Part shown: one piece after another, positions 35,907-55,594 of the stretch
Layout of the letters: every line of letters starts with the position of its first letter
Position numbering within the stretch: the first letter of the stretch is position 1
Assembly: GCA_029255685.2 (NCBI GenBank)
Contig: CM055311.2
Span: forward strand, 21,695,703 to 21,759,702
DNA from: Silene conica
Lineage: Eukaryota; Streptophyta; Magnoliopsida; Caryophyllales; Caryophyllaceae
Direction: 5' to 3'
Length of the DNA: 64,000 nucleotides
Program-made: the position numbers and the translations under genes
Notes under the pieces: model-generated
Databases searched by the model: none
What the model was told of the DNA's origin: nothing
What the model saw: the letters and a program-made list of their open reading frames with translations, nothing else

Positions 35907-38900
35907 ATGGCTCGTACTTGGATGAGTTCTGGGAAAAGTGGTGACCCAGAATATGATGTCGGGTTAGCTAAATTTTATGACTTTGTTAGAGAGAATGTGG
36001 CAAACACGTCTAGTATAGCGTGCCCTTGTGATATGTGTCTTAATATGAGTTATATGAGTTTGTTAGATGTACAAATTCATTTACAAAAGAGAAATTTTAA
36101 ACCAAAGTATAGACGCTGGACTTTTCATGGAAAATCTAGAGTCATAAAAGGAGGAATGGGAGGTATTAATTTCCAATTTAGTGAAAAAGATCTTGTTTTA
36201 GAGAAATATCAGACCTGGGTATGAATTCGAAGTCGATTGATGAGGCTGATGATAACTCTGAAAATATATAGGGAGATTTTTGTGGAGACAATGAGGAAGA
36301 AGAGAACTCGTCTATAAATGTCGATGAAGACATTACAGATGATGATGAAGAACTTAATGAAAATAATTTCGACGACATAAATGTTGTATTAGAGAAGTTA
36401 AAAGATTCGGAGATGTCGTTGTATAAGAGTTGCAAGAAATACACAAAATTGTCGTCAACGGTTAAGTTGTATAATTTGAAAGCGAAATAGGGGTGGAGCG
36501 ACAAGAGTTTTAATGACCTCATAGAATTGTTGAAAGACATGCTTCCCGAAGATAATGTTCTTCCGGATCGCACCTATGAAGCAAAGAAGATACTTCGAGG
36601 AATTGGTATCCAATATGAAAAAAATCCATGCATGTCCTAATGATTGTATACTATATCGCAAAGAATATGAGACATGCACACACTGTCCAGTTTACAAAGA
36701 GTGGTGGTATAAAAAGAAGGAGGGGATTTCGGCAAAAGTTTTGTGGTATTTTCCAATAATTCCAAGGTTGATACGCCTTTTGGCGAATAAGGAAGATGAG
36801 AAGCTAATGTCATGGCATAAAAATGCCAAAGCTAATGATGGGAAGTTGAGACACCCGACCGATGGGTTAGAGTGGAAATACATTGATTCTAAGTACCCGG
36901 AGTTTGGTAAAGAATCCAGAAATATTCGTCTTGCATTATCAACCGACGGGATGAATCCGTATGGAAATTTGAGTAGCCAGCATAGTACTTGGCCAGTGCT
37001 TTTAGCTATTTACAACTTACCTCCATATTTGTGCATGAAACGCAAATATTTGATGTTGTCCTTGTTGATTTCTAGGCCTAAAGAACCTGGTAACGATATA
37101 GATGTATATTTGGCTCCTCTTCTTGATGATTTGAAGTTATTATGGGATAAGGGGATACAAGTTTTTGACGCCTATAAGAATAACGTATTCAATTTAAAAG
37201 CAATGTTATTGTGCACTATATCTGACTTTCCTGCATATGGCAATCTTTGCGGCATAGTGTACATGGGAAAGAGGCGTGCCCTCTGTGTGGTGAAGATGTA
37301 GATTCTTGCTATTTGACATTTTCTCGAAAGCAGGCCTACTTAGTATATCGTAGGTTTTTAGATAAGGATCATTCCTATCGAAGGCAACAAAAAGTGTCTA
37401 TGGGAAACCCGAACATCGTCCACCTCCTAAGATATTAACGGGGAATGAAGTATATGAAAAGGTAAAAGATATTCAGATTACATATGGGAAGAAAGGTTCA
37501 AAATTGGCGTCTCGTGGTTATAAGAATATGAGTCCTCTTTTTCAGCAACTTCCTTATTGATGTGACCTCTCTATAAGACACTGGTTAGATGTTATGCATA
37601 TTGAGAAGAATGTATGTGATAATATCATCAACACTCTTCTCAATGTCCCAAATAAGTCCAAGGACAACAAGGCGGCTAGGAAGGATATGATGGATATGAA
37701 CATTAGGCCTGAGTTAGCACCGCAGGAGAAGGGAACACGTTCGTATTTGCCTCCGCCTGCTCATACGCTTTCAAAAAACGAGAAAATGGAGTTTTATCAG
37801 TGCTTGCATGGTGTTAAAGTTCCTGAGGGATATTCTTCAAATATAAGCAATCTCGTACCCATGCGAGATCTCAAGCTTTCTGGTTTAAAGTCTCATGACT
37901 CGCATGCATTGATGCAAAAATTACTATATGTAGCTATTCGTTCCATTTTACCTAAAAAGGGTCGATTTGCTATAAGTAGGTTCTGTTTTTTTTCAATGCC
38001 ATATGCAACAAAGTAATTGATCGTGCAATTATTGATGAAGCACTTTCTTTTTGTTATACTCACTTATCCAATGCAGAATTACTTGGGGTTCCTAAGAGGC
38101 GACATAGTGAGTGGATGATGGGGAAAGGGCTTAGAGGTCATGTTTGTCAAGATATGGCAACAGAGAAGTGGCATACGTCACATACATATGTCCTTCACAA
38201 TGATGATGAGGTACAACCATACATCGAAGAACACATGGTGTTATTAAGAGATAAGCATCGAAATAAAAGCGAGAAGTGGATTGCAAGTGAGCATAATAAG
38301 ACTTTTAGAGTTTGGTTTAAGGGTCTAATCATTGAATACTTGCAAAAATTTCCAGAAGTTGTCTCTTCCACATTAAAAAGACTTTGTTATGGGCCTGATA
38401 TTTCCGCCTCTTCTTATACTGGTTATGCCGTAAATGGTTGTACGTTTTATACTCTTAATCAAGATGAAATGAGTACAATGCAAAACAGTGGGGTTTGTGT
38501 GGAAGCAGGAGCAATGCACTTTGCTAGTTCGAAAAATAAAAATCCAATTTTGGGTAAAATGCATTACTATGGAGTTATTGAGGAGATTTGGGAATTGAAT
38601 TACAGGGAATTCCAAATTCCTATATTTGGTTGCAAGTGGATTGATAGTAACAATGGCGTTCGCAAGGATGAATTAGGATTCACGTTGGTCAATCTTGATA
38701 AAGTCGGTCATAAGGAAGACCCTTTCATATTAGCCACTCAAGCAAAGCAAGTGTTCGATATGTAACGGATCCAGTGGATAAAAATTGGTCGGTTGTTTTT
38801 AGTAGTACGGGGTAGGCGTGCACTGGATACTTGTGACGAAGATGTTGTATTTGAGGGCTTTGATCATTAGTTATCGCGGTTCGACGACATTGATATTGTT

Positions 38901-39003
38901 AATCCCTCAAGCTTATATGCACGTGATGATCACACTGAGGGGATATGGATTAACAGTGACTCCAATTCAAAAAAAACGTCCTCGTGATGTTGATATAGAT
39001 TAG
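35907..39003 (+). pseudogene. CACTA tnp2-type transposase, multiply broken
   Basis: The start ATG at 35907 (MARTWMSSG) opens the conserved N-terminal domain with CPCDMCLN and WTFHGKS. An acidic region with TGA and TAG stops follows. The Transposase_21 core lies at 36600-37260 with STDGMNPYGNLSSQHSTWP, NLPPYLCMKR and APLLDDLKLLWDKG. Then CPLCGEDVDS (frameshift at about 37290), MHIEKNVCDNI (37594), part of DUF4218, and DUF4216 (FGCKWIDSNNG) to 38765. A further frameshift leads to a basic C-terminus ending at 39003. At about 38020 the central part of DUF4218 is missing. It would cut and paste the element; as it stands it cannot. Confidence 0.88.
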
Positions 39004-39154
39004 TAGACATAGTCAAATTTATATGTACTGTTTATTTCATTTTTTATTATATTTTGCAGCTGGCTTTAGCTGACATTTGGATTTATGAAGTAGTAGATTT
39101 CTTAATTTTTCAGTGTTTTTTCAATTAAAATATCGCTCCTCCTGATGCTTCTCT

Positions 39155-39720
39155 TAACTTTTTTTTTGATAAAATGTGAATGTATATATATCAAAAAAGG
39201 AGGATAAGAATCACAAAGCTACTATAATCTTATTAGTACAAATTTTGTTCGGGTTTTCAGTTCTGTGAGGTCTGGTAATGAGGTAGTTGGTGATCTGCAC
39301 TCCATACCAGCTCTGTACATTGTCCAACAGTCGCTTACTGTTTGCGTTTCCTCACAGCCTCCAAAACATGTCAATATGTCCCTGAGCATAAGGCCCTTCT
39401 GCATTACCAGCCAAGTAACGAAAGTAGCATATTTAGGAGCATTCCAATTACTCCACACTGCAGGGGACCAATCAACCACAGTAAGTTTCATTCTGTCCAA
39501 TTCATACCCCTTCTTGATGTTGTACTTATTCTGATTGTCTGTCCAGATGCTCCCATTATGATGGCTCTTCATTCTATCCTTGACTTTACAATATGTCTGA
39601 AAGTATCATCTCCAATATGTCCATACTTACGTACTGTCATTGTTCTATTGTCCCTGAACATTTTTGTTGCTATATTACTTTGTCACTGCGTTTAATGTGC
39701 AGCAGAGCATAGATGGTCAG
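39155..39720 (-). pseudogene. LINE 3' fragment with zf-RVT-like sequence and poly-A
   Basis: Minus strand. The frame 39572-39222 has YNIKKGYELDR and WNAPKYATFVTWLVMQKGLMLRDIL, the zf-RVT region found after LINE reverse transcriptase. The tail ends in ATCAAAAAAAAA (about 39155-39168 on the plus strand as a T run). It lies just downstream of tnp2, in the opposite direction. Confidence 0.8.
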
Positions 39721-40586
39721 TCTTCTAATGAGATTAATGTGCAAAATTCTGGTCCCATTTCCTACAAAGATGTTCTTAAGTCCCCTGGACTGGTTGGAGC
39801 ACGCAGGAAGTAGGATGGGTGCTCTGAGTAGCAGATGAAGGTTGGTTGCTAATGTGGAATTGGCTCAGATTGGGCAGGGTTGCTGATCAGTTTTCAGTGA
39901 TTGGCTTTCCTGGTCTTTCTGTTTTTGTGATTGAATAAGTTTAGTTTAAGGTAGTCAATAATGTGACAGAGGGTCTGGTTTAGTAGCAGGCCTGAAGATG
40001 CTGGATTGGTAATGAGGATCCGAGCACACATCTGCAATGCGTGTTAGAGAGCAGCAGTTATTTGATTGTTGTGTTTTGTGGGTCACTCAGTGGCATTAGG
40101 ACTGGGTGCATGAATGAGGCTGTGCAGCAGGCAATTGAAGCTGCTAGAATGGGATAATGTATGTGGCTTTGCGCAATCCAAGTGTAGGGAATGGGAATGA
40201 AGTTTCTATGCAGCAGAGTATGGAACCAGGCAAGTCTGCTGATGCGAAGCAGAAAGTTGCTCTAGTGCGGACTGCTGTAGGGAGGTCTGATAGCGGGAAT
40301 GGCAGAGTTCCTGGGTCTGCACTCTAGGTGGCTTTATGAGCAGTAGAGTTGCAGCTCTGGCTTCATGAATTTGGAAATGTTTTTGGTTACAGCAGGCTGC
40401 TTTGGTACTGCTGAAATTGTTGTAGGATGGGCAGACAGCCATGAATGGTAGTGACTTGGTCTGCACTCTAGTGTAACAGCAGAGTTGCAGGGCTGGCAGA
40501 TGCAGAATGCGGCTATGGATTAGAGTTTGTATGGAGCAGTTTTCAACGATGCAGATATATACTACTTACCTTTCATCAAAAAAAAA
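39721..40586 (+). mobile_element. LINE-like 3' segment with poly-A tail, plus strand
   Basis: No long frame, but the segment ends TTACCTTTCATC followed by nine A (40578-40586), the usual tail form of plant L1-type elements. A short word SYKDVLKSPG in the left part is reminiscent of LINE ORF1, so the segment may join an ORF1 piece to a 3' end. The left boundary is uncertain. Confidence 0.4.
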
Positions 40587-41039
40587 CATGAACACAAGAG
40601 CGTGCTGCCCATACCTGCTTCCCCACTTGACCAATTTGCCATTATCCCATGGATGCCCAAGAGAGTGCTTATTTTACTTATCTCATTCACAAATCAATCT
40701 ATGTTTATGCTGCTCACTATCAGTTTGGTCCTACTTCTGCTTCATTTTGTGACGAAAAAAGGAGGAGGAAAATCAGTACCAATTGTTTGGCAATCCATGG
40801 TAGAGCTTCTTTATAAGTTCGTGCTGAACCTGGTAAACGAACAAATAAGAGGTCTTTCTGGAAATGTTAAACAAAAGGTATGTATGCACAATCCTAATTT
40901 CATAGGGGATCTTGGTCCATTCTTTATAGTTCTTGCATTAACCGGTCTGGAATTAGGTGTAGCTATATTACAAGCTTATGTCTATCCGATCTTAATCTGC
41001 ATTTACTTGAATGATACTATAAATCTCCACCAATTTTGA
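40587..41039 (+). pseudogene. atp6: mitochondrial atp6 copy with internal deletion
   Basis: ATP synthase subunit a (proton channel of the mitochondrial F0 part). The frame has SVLPIPASPLDQFAI, FVTKKGGG, LVNEQIRGLSGNVKQK and then, after KVCMHNPN, jumps to FIGDLGPFFIVLALTG and VAILQAYV, ending INLHQF. The middle of the protein, roughly 110-120 residues with several membrane helices and the essential helix-4 Arg, is missing at about 40880-40895. The open frame actually begins at 40527 inside the LINE tail, so 170 codons form a LINE-atp6 chimera. No mitochondrial targeting peptide is visible. Confidence 0.9.
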
Positions 41040-41740
41040 AAGTTCCGAGATTAAAGGCAGGTTTGTTCTTCAGTAGCCATTGCAGAGTTCATTGCTTTTT
41101 TCAATAGGAAAGAAAGGGGACTAGTAGTTGATCTAAGTCAGGTGCAAAAGAAGCAAAACTCTCCTGAACAAAGAGCAAAGTTTCAGCCCATCCCTTACCC
41201 TCAAGCTCTAATATAAGACGGTAGGAAGGACTCTGATTTCATAGATGATAGCAGTTCCGGATCTCATCTCATAAAAAGTAAGAACCAAGTTATGCTTGAA
41301 AGAGAAATTCTCTTTAGAATGAAAGAACTTACAGACCAGAGGCATCACTTGATAGGAAGTAGCCTGAATAGACTGACTTCATCACATACTTCTGTCATCA
41401 GAGGTGTGGAAGCAAGTCTACATCTAGCCTTGAATTGAATGAATGCCTCTTAAAAAAGGCAAAACTACCCGAGGCCAGTCTAGTGGACTTTGCCTTGATC
41501 CCAATCTTATCTTCTCAGGAACCCAGACTTCAGCATCCATCACTAGGAGAGGAGAGGAGGGTGCGAAGTAGTACTCGACTGTAAAAGATAGGGCACTTGT
41601 TTTAGCTCGATTTTCCATAGGGTGAGGGACGAAGTGGTACTCTACTGTAAAACATAGCCTGACAGGGAGGAGACTGAGGAACGGTGGATGATACCTAGGA
41701 CAGTTGCTAGTCAATGGCTTAGAAATCATCTTTATATGTA
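40587..41740 (+). other. mitochondrial DNA insert (NUMT)
   Basis: Begins directly after the LINE poly-A with coding sequence of plant mitochondrial atp6 and continues past its stop with DNA of different composition from the AT-rich surroundings. The atp6 part is certain by protein wording. That the 700 bp after 41039 is also mitochondrial is inference from continuity and composition; the right edge near 41740 is a guess. Confidence 0.65.
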
Positions 41741-41945
41741 ATCTGCTTATGAATGATCTTTGTAAAGTTGGTTGGAGTTTTTGATATAATACTTTCTAAC
41801 ACCATCCATATACTATAATCTGATTAGTACACTTTCTAACACCATCCATATAATCTGCTTGTGAATGATCTTTGTAATCTACTATAATTTCATTAGTACA
41901 AATTCTTTCTAACACCATCCATATATTTGTAATTTAAGAATACTA
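41741..41945 (+). repeat. short direct repeats CTTTCTAACACCATCCATATA
   Basis: A word of about 20 bases occurs three times (about 41788, 41829, 41907), mixed with repeated GAATGATCTTTGTAA. This looks like local duplication in CACTA intergenic DNA. Nothing else is seen here. Confidence 0.8.
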
Positions 41946-41978
41946 ATTCTAAAAACTTATTTATATGCAGGTTGATCA

Positions 41979-49855
<7,877 letters not shown>

Positions 49856-50224
49856 AGTATACCAACGAATTCTATCTAGATAGCTTCAAATTTTGTAAGT
49901 TGTGTTGAACTTATATTATAGTTCGTATTTTATAGAAACAAACTTATTGCTTTTTCCGAAATGTAGAAGATGATATATTTAAGTTAATGAAACAACATTG
50001 CTGTCAAAAATTCGTTCTTTTGTTCGTTATATGATAACGGTTGAGTTAATTGGTAGCGGGTATGTGCTTGTGGTTTGTATAGTCGTTTGGTACTGTGTTG
50101 TTGTTGTCGTATGTAACTACTGCTGTGTTAATTGGCTATACATGACGGTTTTAAATGGCTTGCGGTAATTGTGCGAGCATTTGAAATGGCTTGCGATAAT
50201 TGTTTTAAATTGGCGCCTAAAAAA

Positions 50225-50595
50225 TTTTCTATATAGGACGGTTTTGTTCATAAGCGTCCTAAAATTCACCTTTTAAAATTATGCGAGCATGTTCAAAACA
50301 AGACGCTTCAAAACTTCAACCGTCCTCCTTAAAAATATCAAAGAAGATGGTTCTAAATGCAACCGTCCTCTTTCATATATATCAAAGAAGACGGTTCTAT
50401 ATGCAACCATCCTCTTTGATATATACAAAGAGGACGGTTGTAATTAGAACCGTCCTCTTTGATATATACAAAGAGAACGGTTTGACTTTTTTTCAACCGT
50501 CCTCTTAGGCAACGAGGACGGGGGAATTTAGGACGGTTGCTTTCAGGTATTAGGACGGTTTTCAACCGTCCTCGTTTCCCCTTTTTGTAGTAGTG
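50225..50595. repeat. CACTA right subterminal and terminal repeats
   Basis: At least ten AGGACGGTT / AACCGTCCT words in both directions, partly as inverted pairs (for example 50432-50459), ending with TTTTTGTAGTAGTG. It mirrors the left end in word content. Confidence 0.88.
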
Positions 50596-50871
50596 TATCA
50601 AGATCATATCAACTCATGTTATGAAGAATAAAATGCATTTAAAACAACGTTTTGATTAAGAACAAAAGGGATGACTTAGGTTAAAAACCAAGTCACCAAT
50701 ATTTAACATTACAACCATTGTTTGAGAAAAAGTAAATCCTTGTCATACAAGAAAAACAATGTTCTTAAAATTAAAATGCATAATCGAAAGAAGACATCAA
50801 ATGAAAATTAGAGCCAAGCTCTTCATGTCTTCAATCTTCAGATGCTACCATAGCTATCCATAAAAGGAACT

Positions 50872-51892
50872 TCAAGCTTCCTTTTCTTTCTCCTTGCCCT
50901 TGGAAGGTGCCCCTTTAAAACAATTATAAAGGGTGAGAGTCAACAACTTGTATCAACATACAAAAGTTGACAAAATAACATGAATTTAAATGAGAATTAT
51001 TACCTACTGCAAGAACCCTTCCAGCTTTGAGGTCGTTTAGGTACTTTTGGCAATTCCGCTTCCAATGACCCATCTTTGTGCAATAATGGCACTTCTCTTC
51101 ACCTTTTGAAGACGATGTAGAAGCACCTTTCGAAAAGGTCTTCTCTTTAGAAGATGTGGGTTTGAAGGCCTTGATGCCTTTGCCTTTGTTGGCTTTCCGC
51201 TTAAACTTCCCTTTGCTCTTCTTCTCAATGTTAAGTACATCCTTCGAGGAACTCTCATTAAGTCCCATGTCCCCTTCCGCTTGGACAAACATCTTATGCA
51301 AATCGTCCAAAGATGTTTCTTGATTTCGCATGTTAAAGTTCACCCGGAACTGAGCATACGATTTCACTTTGTTTAGGGAATGAAGAATTCGATCTATTAT
51401 GAGCGAGTCGGGAACATCCACCCCTTGTACTTTCAAGGTTTCGGCTAGCTCAACCAATTTGAGCACATGAGCACTTATCTTTTGACCTTCCTTTAAGGTG
51501 ATGCAAAAGAAGGCGGAGGCCGCCTCATACTGAATCACCCTAGGAGCTTGCGAAAACATGGTCGTAAGCTTGGTGTAAATCTCATTAGTCGCGCTTAGCT
51601 TAATCATTCTCCTTTGGAGATCCGGCTCCATGGAGAAACTAAGCGCGTTCTTAAGAGCGTGCGACTCTTTCATATAGGCCTCATAGGCCTCACGAGTCGC
51701 AACCGCTGAACGAGCGGTGGGAGCGGGAGGAGTGGCTTTGGTAAGGAAACGAGTCTTATCGTCACCTTACGCGGCCAAAAGTAATTGCGCGTCCCAATCT
51801 TTAAAATTGGCGCCATGCTTCTCAAGCTTGCAACGATCCATGAAGGATCGAAGCCATAATACATTTGTGAGAGGTGGAGCGTTATGAGCCAT
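50872..51892 (-). pseudogene. Copia-C gag with one nonsense codon and a candidate intron
   Basis: The frame starts at ATG 51892 (MAHNAPPLTNVLWLRSFMDRC) and is open except for TAA at 51767-51769, where Copia-D has GAA. It contains WDAQLLLAA, LKNALSFSMEPDLQRR and VIQYEAASAFF, a Lys-rich linker and an intact knuckle CHYCTKMGHWKRNC. Unspliced it runs to a stop at 50924. A donor at 51002-51003 in the Gly codon after LAV and an acceptor at 50913-50914 would remove 91 bp and give a short charged tail ending at 50872. Gag packages RNA; protease must come from another element. Confidence 0.85.
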
Positions 51893-54320
51893 TTGATGAT
51901 TGTTAAAAATGAACTACAAATAAAATGAAGAAATTAAAACAATTATCGTTTATAGGACTTGTAAATATATTAAACAAGTTAAGCATCTACTTAATGATCT
52001 CTTACCCAATTAAGTAAATTATCCCGAGACCCAAATCCATACCAACTCGGGCACGGTTTAGCAGATTCATCCCTCGTTAATATAATTCGGTGGATTAACC
52101 TTTAATCGATTCTACATTAGAACTCTCGGTCCGTAAAAATTACATTAATTCTTATCTTTAGCCCAAACTTATTGCAACTATGGTTACGAATACCTTCGTT
52201 GAGATCGACCAAATTTTGAGAGTGTAATCATATTACCCCACTTACCCAACGTAACAAGTTTAGCACCCCGGTTTAGCCGAGCCCACTTCCTTATGAAGAA
52301 GGGATTCATGGGTTCTTTACTTTTTGGTAAGGCAATATCTCAATATTTGAATATGTAAGAGATCTTTTCAATTTATTATCTATCTCCTTTAAGTGAATTA
52401 AGTCGGTGAATTATCGATAAATTAATTGACATGGTCGAAAAACTCGATAAACATGCATGATATGGAATGACGATTTAGCTATGCATGCAAACATATAAAG
52501 CATAAATAAAAGCATAAAACTTTAAAAGCATAAATAAATCCTAGTATGGTCTTCCTAAAATAGAAAAGGAATTTTAAAATACAAATTCGGAAACAAACTC
52601 CTTGGTCCCTTGATCTTCACATCGAGGCACGCATGCCAACGCAAACATTGTCTTGGTCAGAACTCCATTCCGAAAAGCACCGTCTTCAAGGATCGCCGGA
52701 ATATAAATTACAAATTTTTCAATCTATTTTATACATTACAAAATAAAATAAAGCAATAAAATAAAGTGATACGAGATCACATTTAATTACAACCAAACCG
52801 ATATTCCCATACATTTCGGGCAATATCGATTAAAACTAAGCCCATACTAAGCTAAATTACATACATAATTCTGAATTACGTAAATAAAATTATGACATTC
52901 ATAAATAAAATGCAATGCTTATGAATATGAATATGTAAATTAACATGTCAATCCTAAGCCAAATCGTCCTATTTAAACATTATTTAAATATCGTTCTCAT
53001 AATAACCCGGTTTTATGGAATTGCGCGATTTTAACATTTAAAATCACTTAACATTATGTGAATCAATATTCACTATTAAGTTAAACATCCTAAAAATTTT
53101 AGGTTTCAAAATTAAGTCTTACTCAAATTTTAAACATGACTTAACTTTTTTATTAAAATATTGTTCGGTATTCAATCGGTTTTACGGGAAAATATAAAAT
53201 AAAAATCCAAATGAGTCATAAAATTTTCGAAAAATTCAAAATTCAAACTTTGAACATTCCTAAAAATCATAAGTATAAACGAAATAACCAATTTACTTCG
53301 AAATAAGTCGTAAAAACACGCATTTTAAGTCGGAAATTCAAAATTCGCTTTTATAAAATGCAATAAAATACTAATAAAAACTAATGATGATTTCTACAGA
53401 TTCTAAACTCTTTAGAATCTGATATGAACAGTAAAATCTATGCCCAAGGTCTGAAAAAGTGAAATATGACTCTTAAAATCCAAATTGTTAACTTTAACTT
53501 GTAAAATTTAAATTTAAATTTCCAGAAACTTTTGGCTCCCAAGAAAAATATGCTGATGAACATATCTAATATGACATCTAAGGGTGAATAATTTCGGCCA
53601 TTTTAGCAACCATTACTATTTTTAACGAATTTGTTTAACCATTAAAATCAATCCTCATGCAATATTCGAAAGAAAAATCTCAAAATATACATGCATGCTA
53701 GAAATAATATATATGACATTGTGTAAAAATTTATGGCCAAATTCCAACTCAAACTATTTAAGTTTAATTATGTCACTATTATTCCGATGTTTACCTTAAA
53801 AATGAATAATCATGCAATACTTGATAAAAACTTCTGAAAAAATTAATGAACATTTTAAATACTGCATGTGACATACTCAAAACTTTTCGTAGCTAAATTC
53901 ACAATTTAACTATATAAACCCATTTTATATTCATTTTATGACAATTTAACCATTAAATTTCATAAACCATGCATAAAACTCCAATAACTCGGAAAAATCT
54001 ATATTCATAATATAGAAAATGCATGTGAGAACATATATAAAAATCTCGGCCAGAAAGTATTATTAGCTATTTTTCCCATAATAAAAACATTTTAGCCGAT
54101 TAAAAAGTAAAAATTAACAATTAATTTATAAAAATGAACAATACTATTCCATAAATCATATAAAATGACGTAAAACACTTTAGGACCAGAAAGTATAGAT
54201 GCATAAATATTTTCGTGCATATCATATATGAACTTAATATTTTACGTTTTATTTGTTAATCTCATTACTCGTAAAAACGAAACGAGTTGCATGCAAGCAA
54301 CCGTATGCTCTGATACCACT
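51893..54320 (-). other. Copia-C leader with primer binding site
   Basis: About 2.4 kb, AT-rich, without a supported gene. TGGTATCAGAGC at 54307-54318 is two bases from the LTR. The long leader matches in size that of Copia-D (18896-21367) and shares blocks with the Copia-B fragments at 13390-13690 and 29660-29900. Confidence 0.8.
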
Positions 54321-55594
54321 TGTAAGGTTCGTCGTACTAGCCCTAATACAAAATTAGTCTTACTAATTTACTTACCAAATTTACTCTTCAATTTTAGGTC
54401 AAGATCTTTATGCATGCAAAAAACAAAAAGCGGAAATAGAAGATTCGGACCCTTACATTCGGTCCAAATAATTGCTAGGACGATCCCCCACGGAGCAACC
54501 AATCAAAATAGCTTGCCTCCTTTACGATGCACCCAAGACTTACCCTTAATACCGAGAGCTTATACGAACTAGGTGTCGGAACTCGGTGTCCTTAAAACCG
54601 TACACTAATCTTATTAGAATACTAAAAGAAATACTATAACTATTATAGTATCTAATATAATCTTATGTAAATTATTAGAGAATAATATTTTTCTCTTACT
54701 AGAAAATATATGAGAGGTTTTATTAGGATTTTTCTTACACTAGAAAAATGCATAAGGGTTAGAATGAATATGATGTGAACAATACACATATATGGGTGTT
54801 GGTGAGGGGATGTCGTGTGATGGGTGAGCATGGGGAAGAGTTTTAGATACCTTTTGTCTTACCCATACAATGTAGGTATGTAAACCTACAGTTAGGTTTA
54901 ACCAACCATAATGATTGTGTTTTAATCATCATAACACACAATATAAACCCATAAACCATACAAATCACACGGCCCAATAACATGTAAAATGGACCTTCAT
55001 TTTACAATTTGTAATTTGTACAATTGTGTGATATGTGACATCCTATGTGACATAATACAATTGCATTAATTTAAAATACATATTTATCAAATAAATATTA
55101 TTTCTAAATTAATTAAATCATATTTAACAAATTTATTTAGTAATTCATAATTACCGTCCCAAAATATGGTTATTATAATAATCGTCAATACGATATACAA
55201 CGTTTGTTATAACCACGAACCTTTCTCATTCTAATTTCGATATTTCATAAATATCGATTAATATTTGACAACTGACACGTTTCAATTTCAAATACGAATC
55301 TTACATTAAGATTTAACCTCTGATTTCTCGATATTTGATTTTAAGGAATTTGATCAACTCGTATCGTATACAATTGATTAATATATCAATTAAGGGGGAT
55401 TATCCTATAGGTGTGACCTAAAGGGATCAACTGATCACCACCGTCATACGACAGTAATGTCAAACTCTAGTCAGCCAATCATTACCGATTAATGTTGGTC
55501 AGTTAACAATATAATTTCGGATCATCCCTTGCGTATTCTCGTCATGAGTTTTAATTACGTGATCGCACTATTGTTGAGGACACATTTCCCAACA
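54321..55594 (-). repeat. Copia-C 5' LTR
   Basis: 1274 bp from TGTTGGGAAATGTGTCC (55594) to CGAACCTTACA (54321) on the minus strand. Same family as the solo LTR at 45895-47154. The first 150 bp resemble the Copia-D LTR start in word order, so these families are related. Confidence 0.9.

Larger units (their letters stand above)
50596..55594 (-). mobile_element. Copia-C: gag-only copia element, 3' part lost at the CACTA end
   Basis: Minus strand: LTR 55594-54321, primer site 54307-54318, leader, gag 51892-50924, and about 300 bp of 3' region up to the CACTA terminus at 50595. Its 3' LTR is not in the window in this direction. Right flank is ACAAC followed by Athila-like DNA. Gag and the short 3' piece are close relatives of Copia-D, and neither has pol next to gag. 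Confidence 0.85.

Noticed and set aside
39155..40586. One LINE with a 5' inversion (twin priming)
   Set aside because: The minus-strand part has its own poly-A end at about 39155, so two insertions or a more complex join are likelier.
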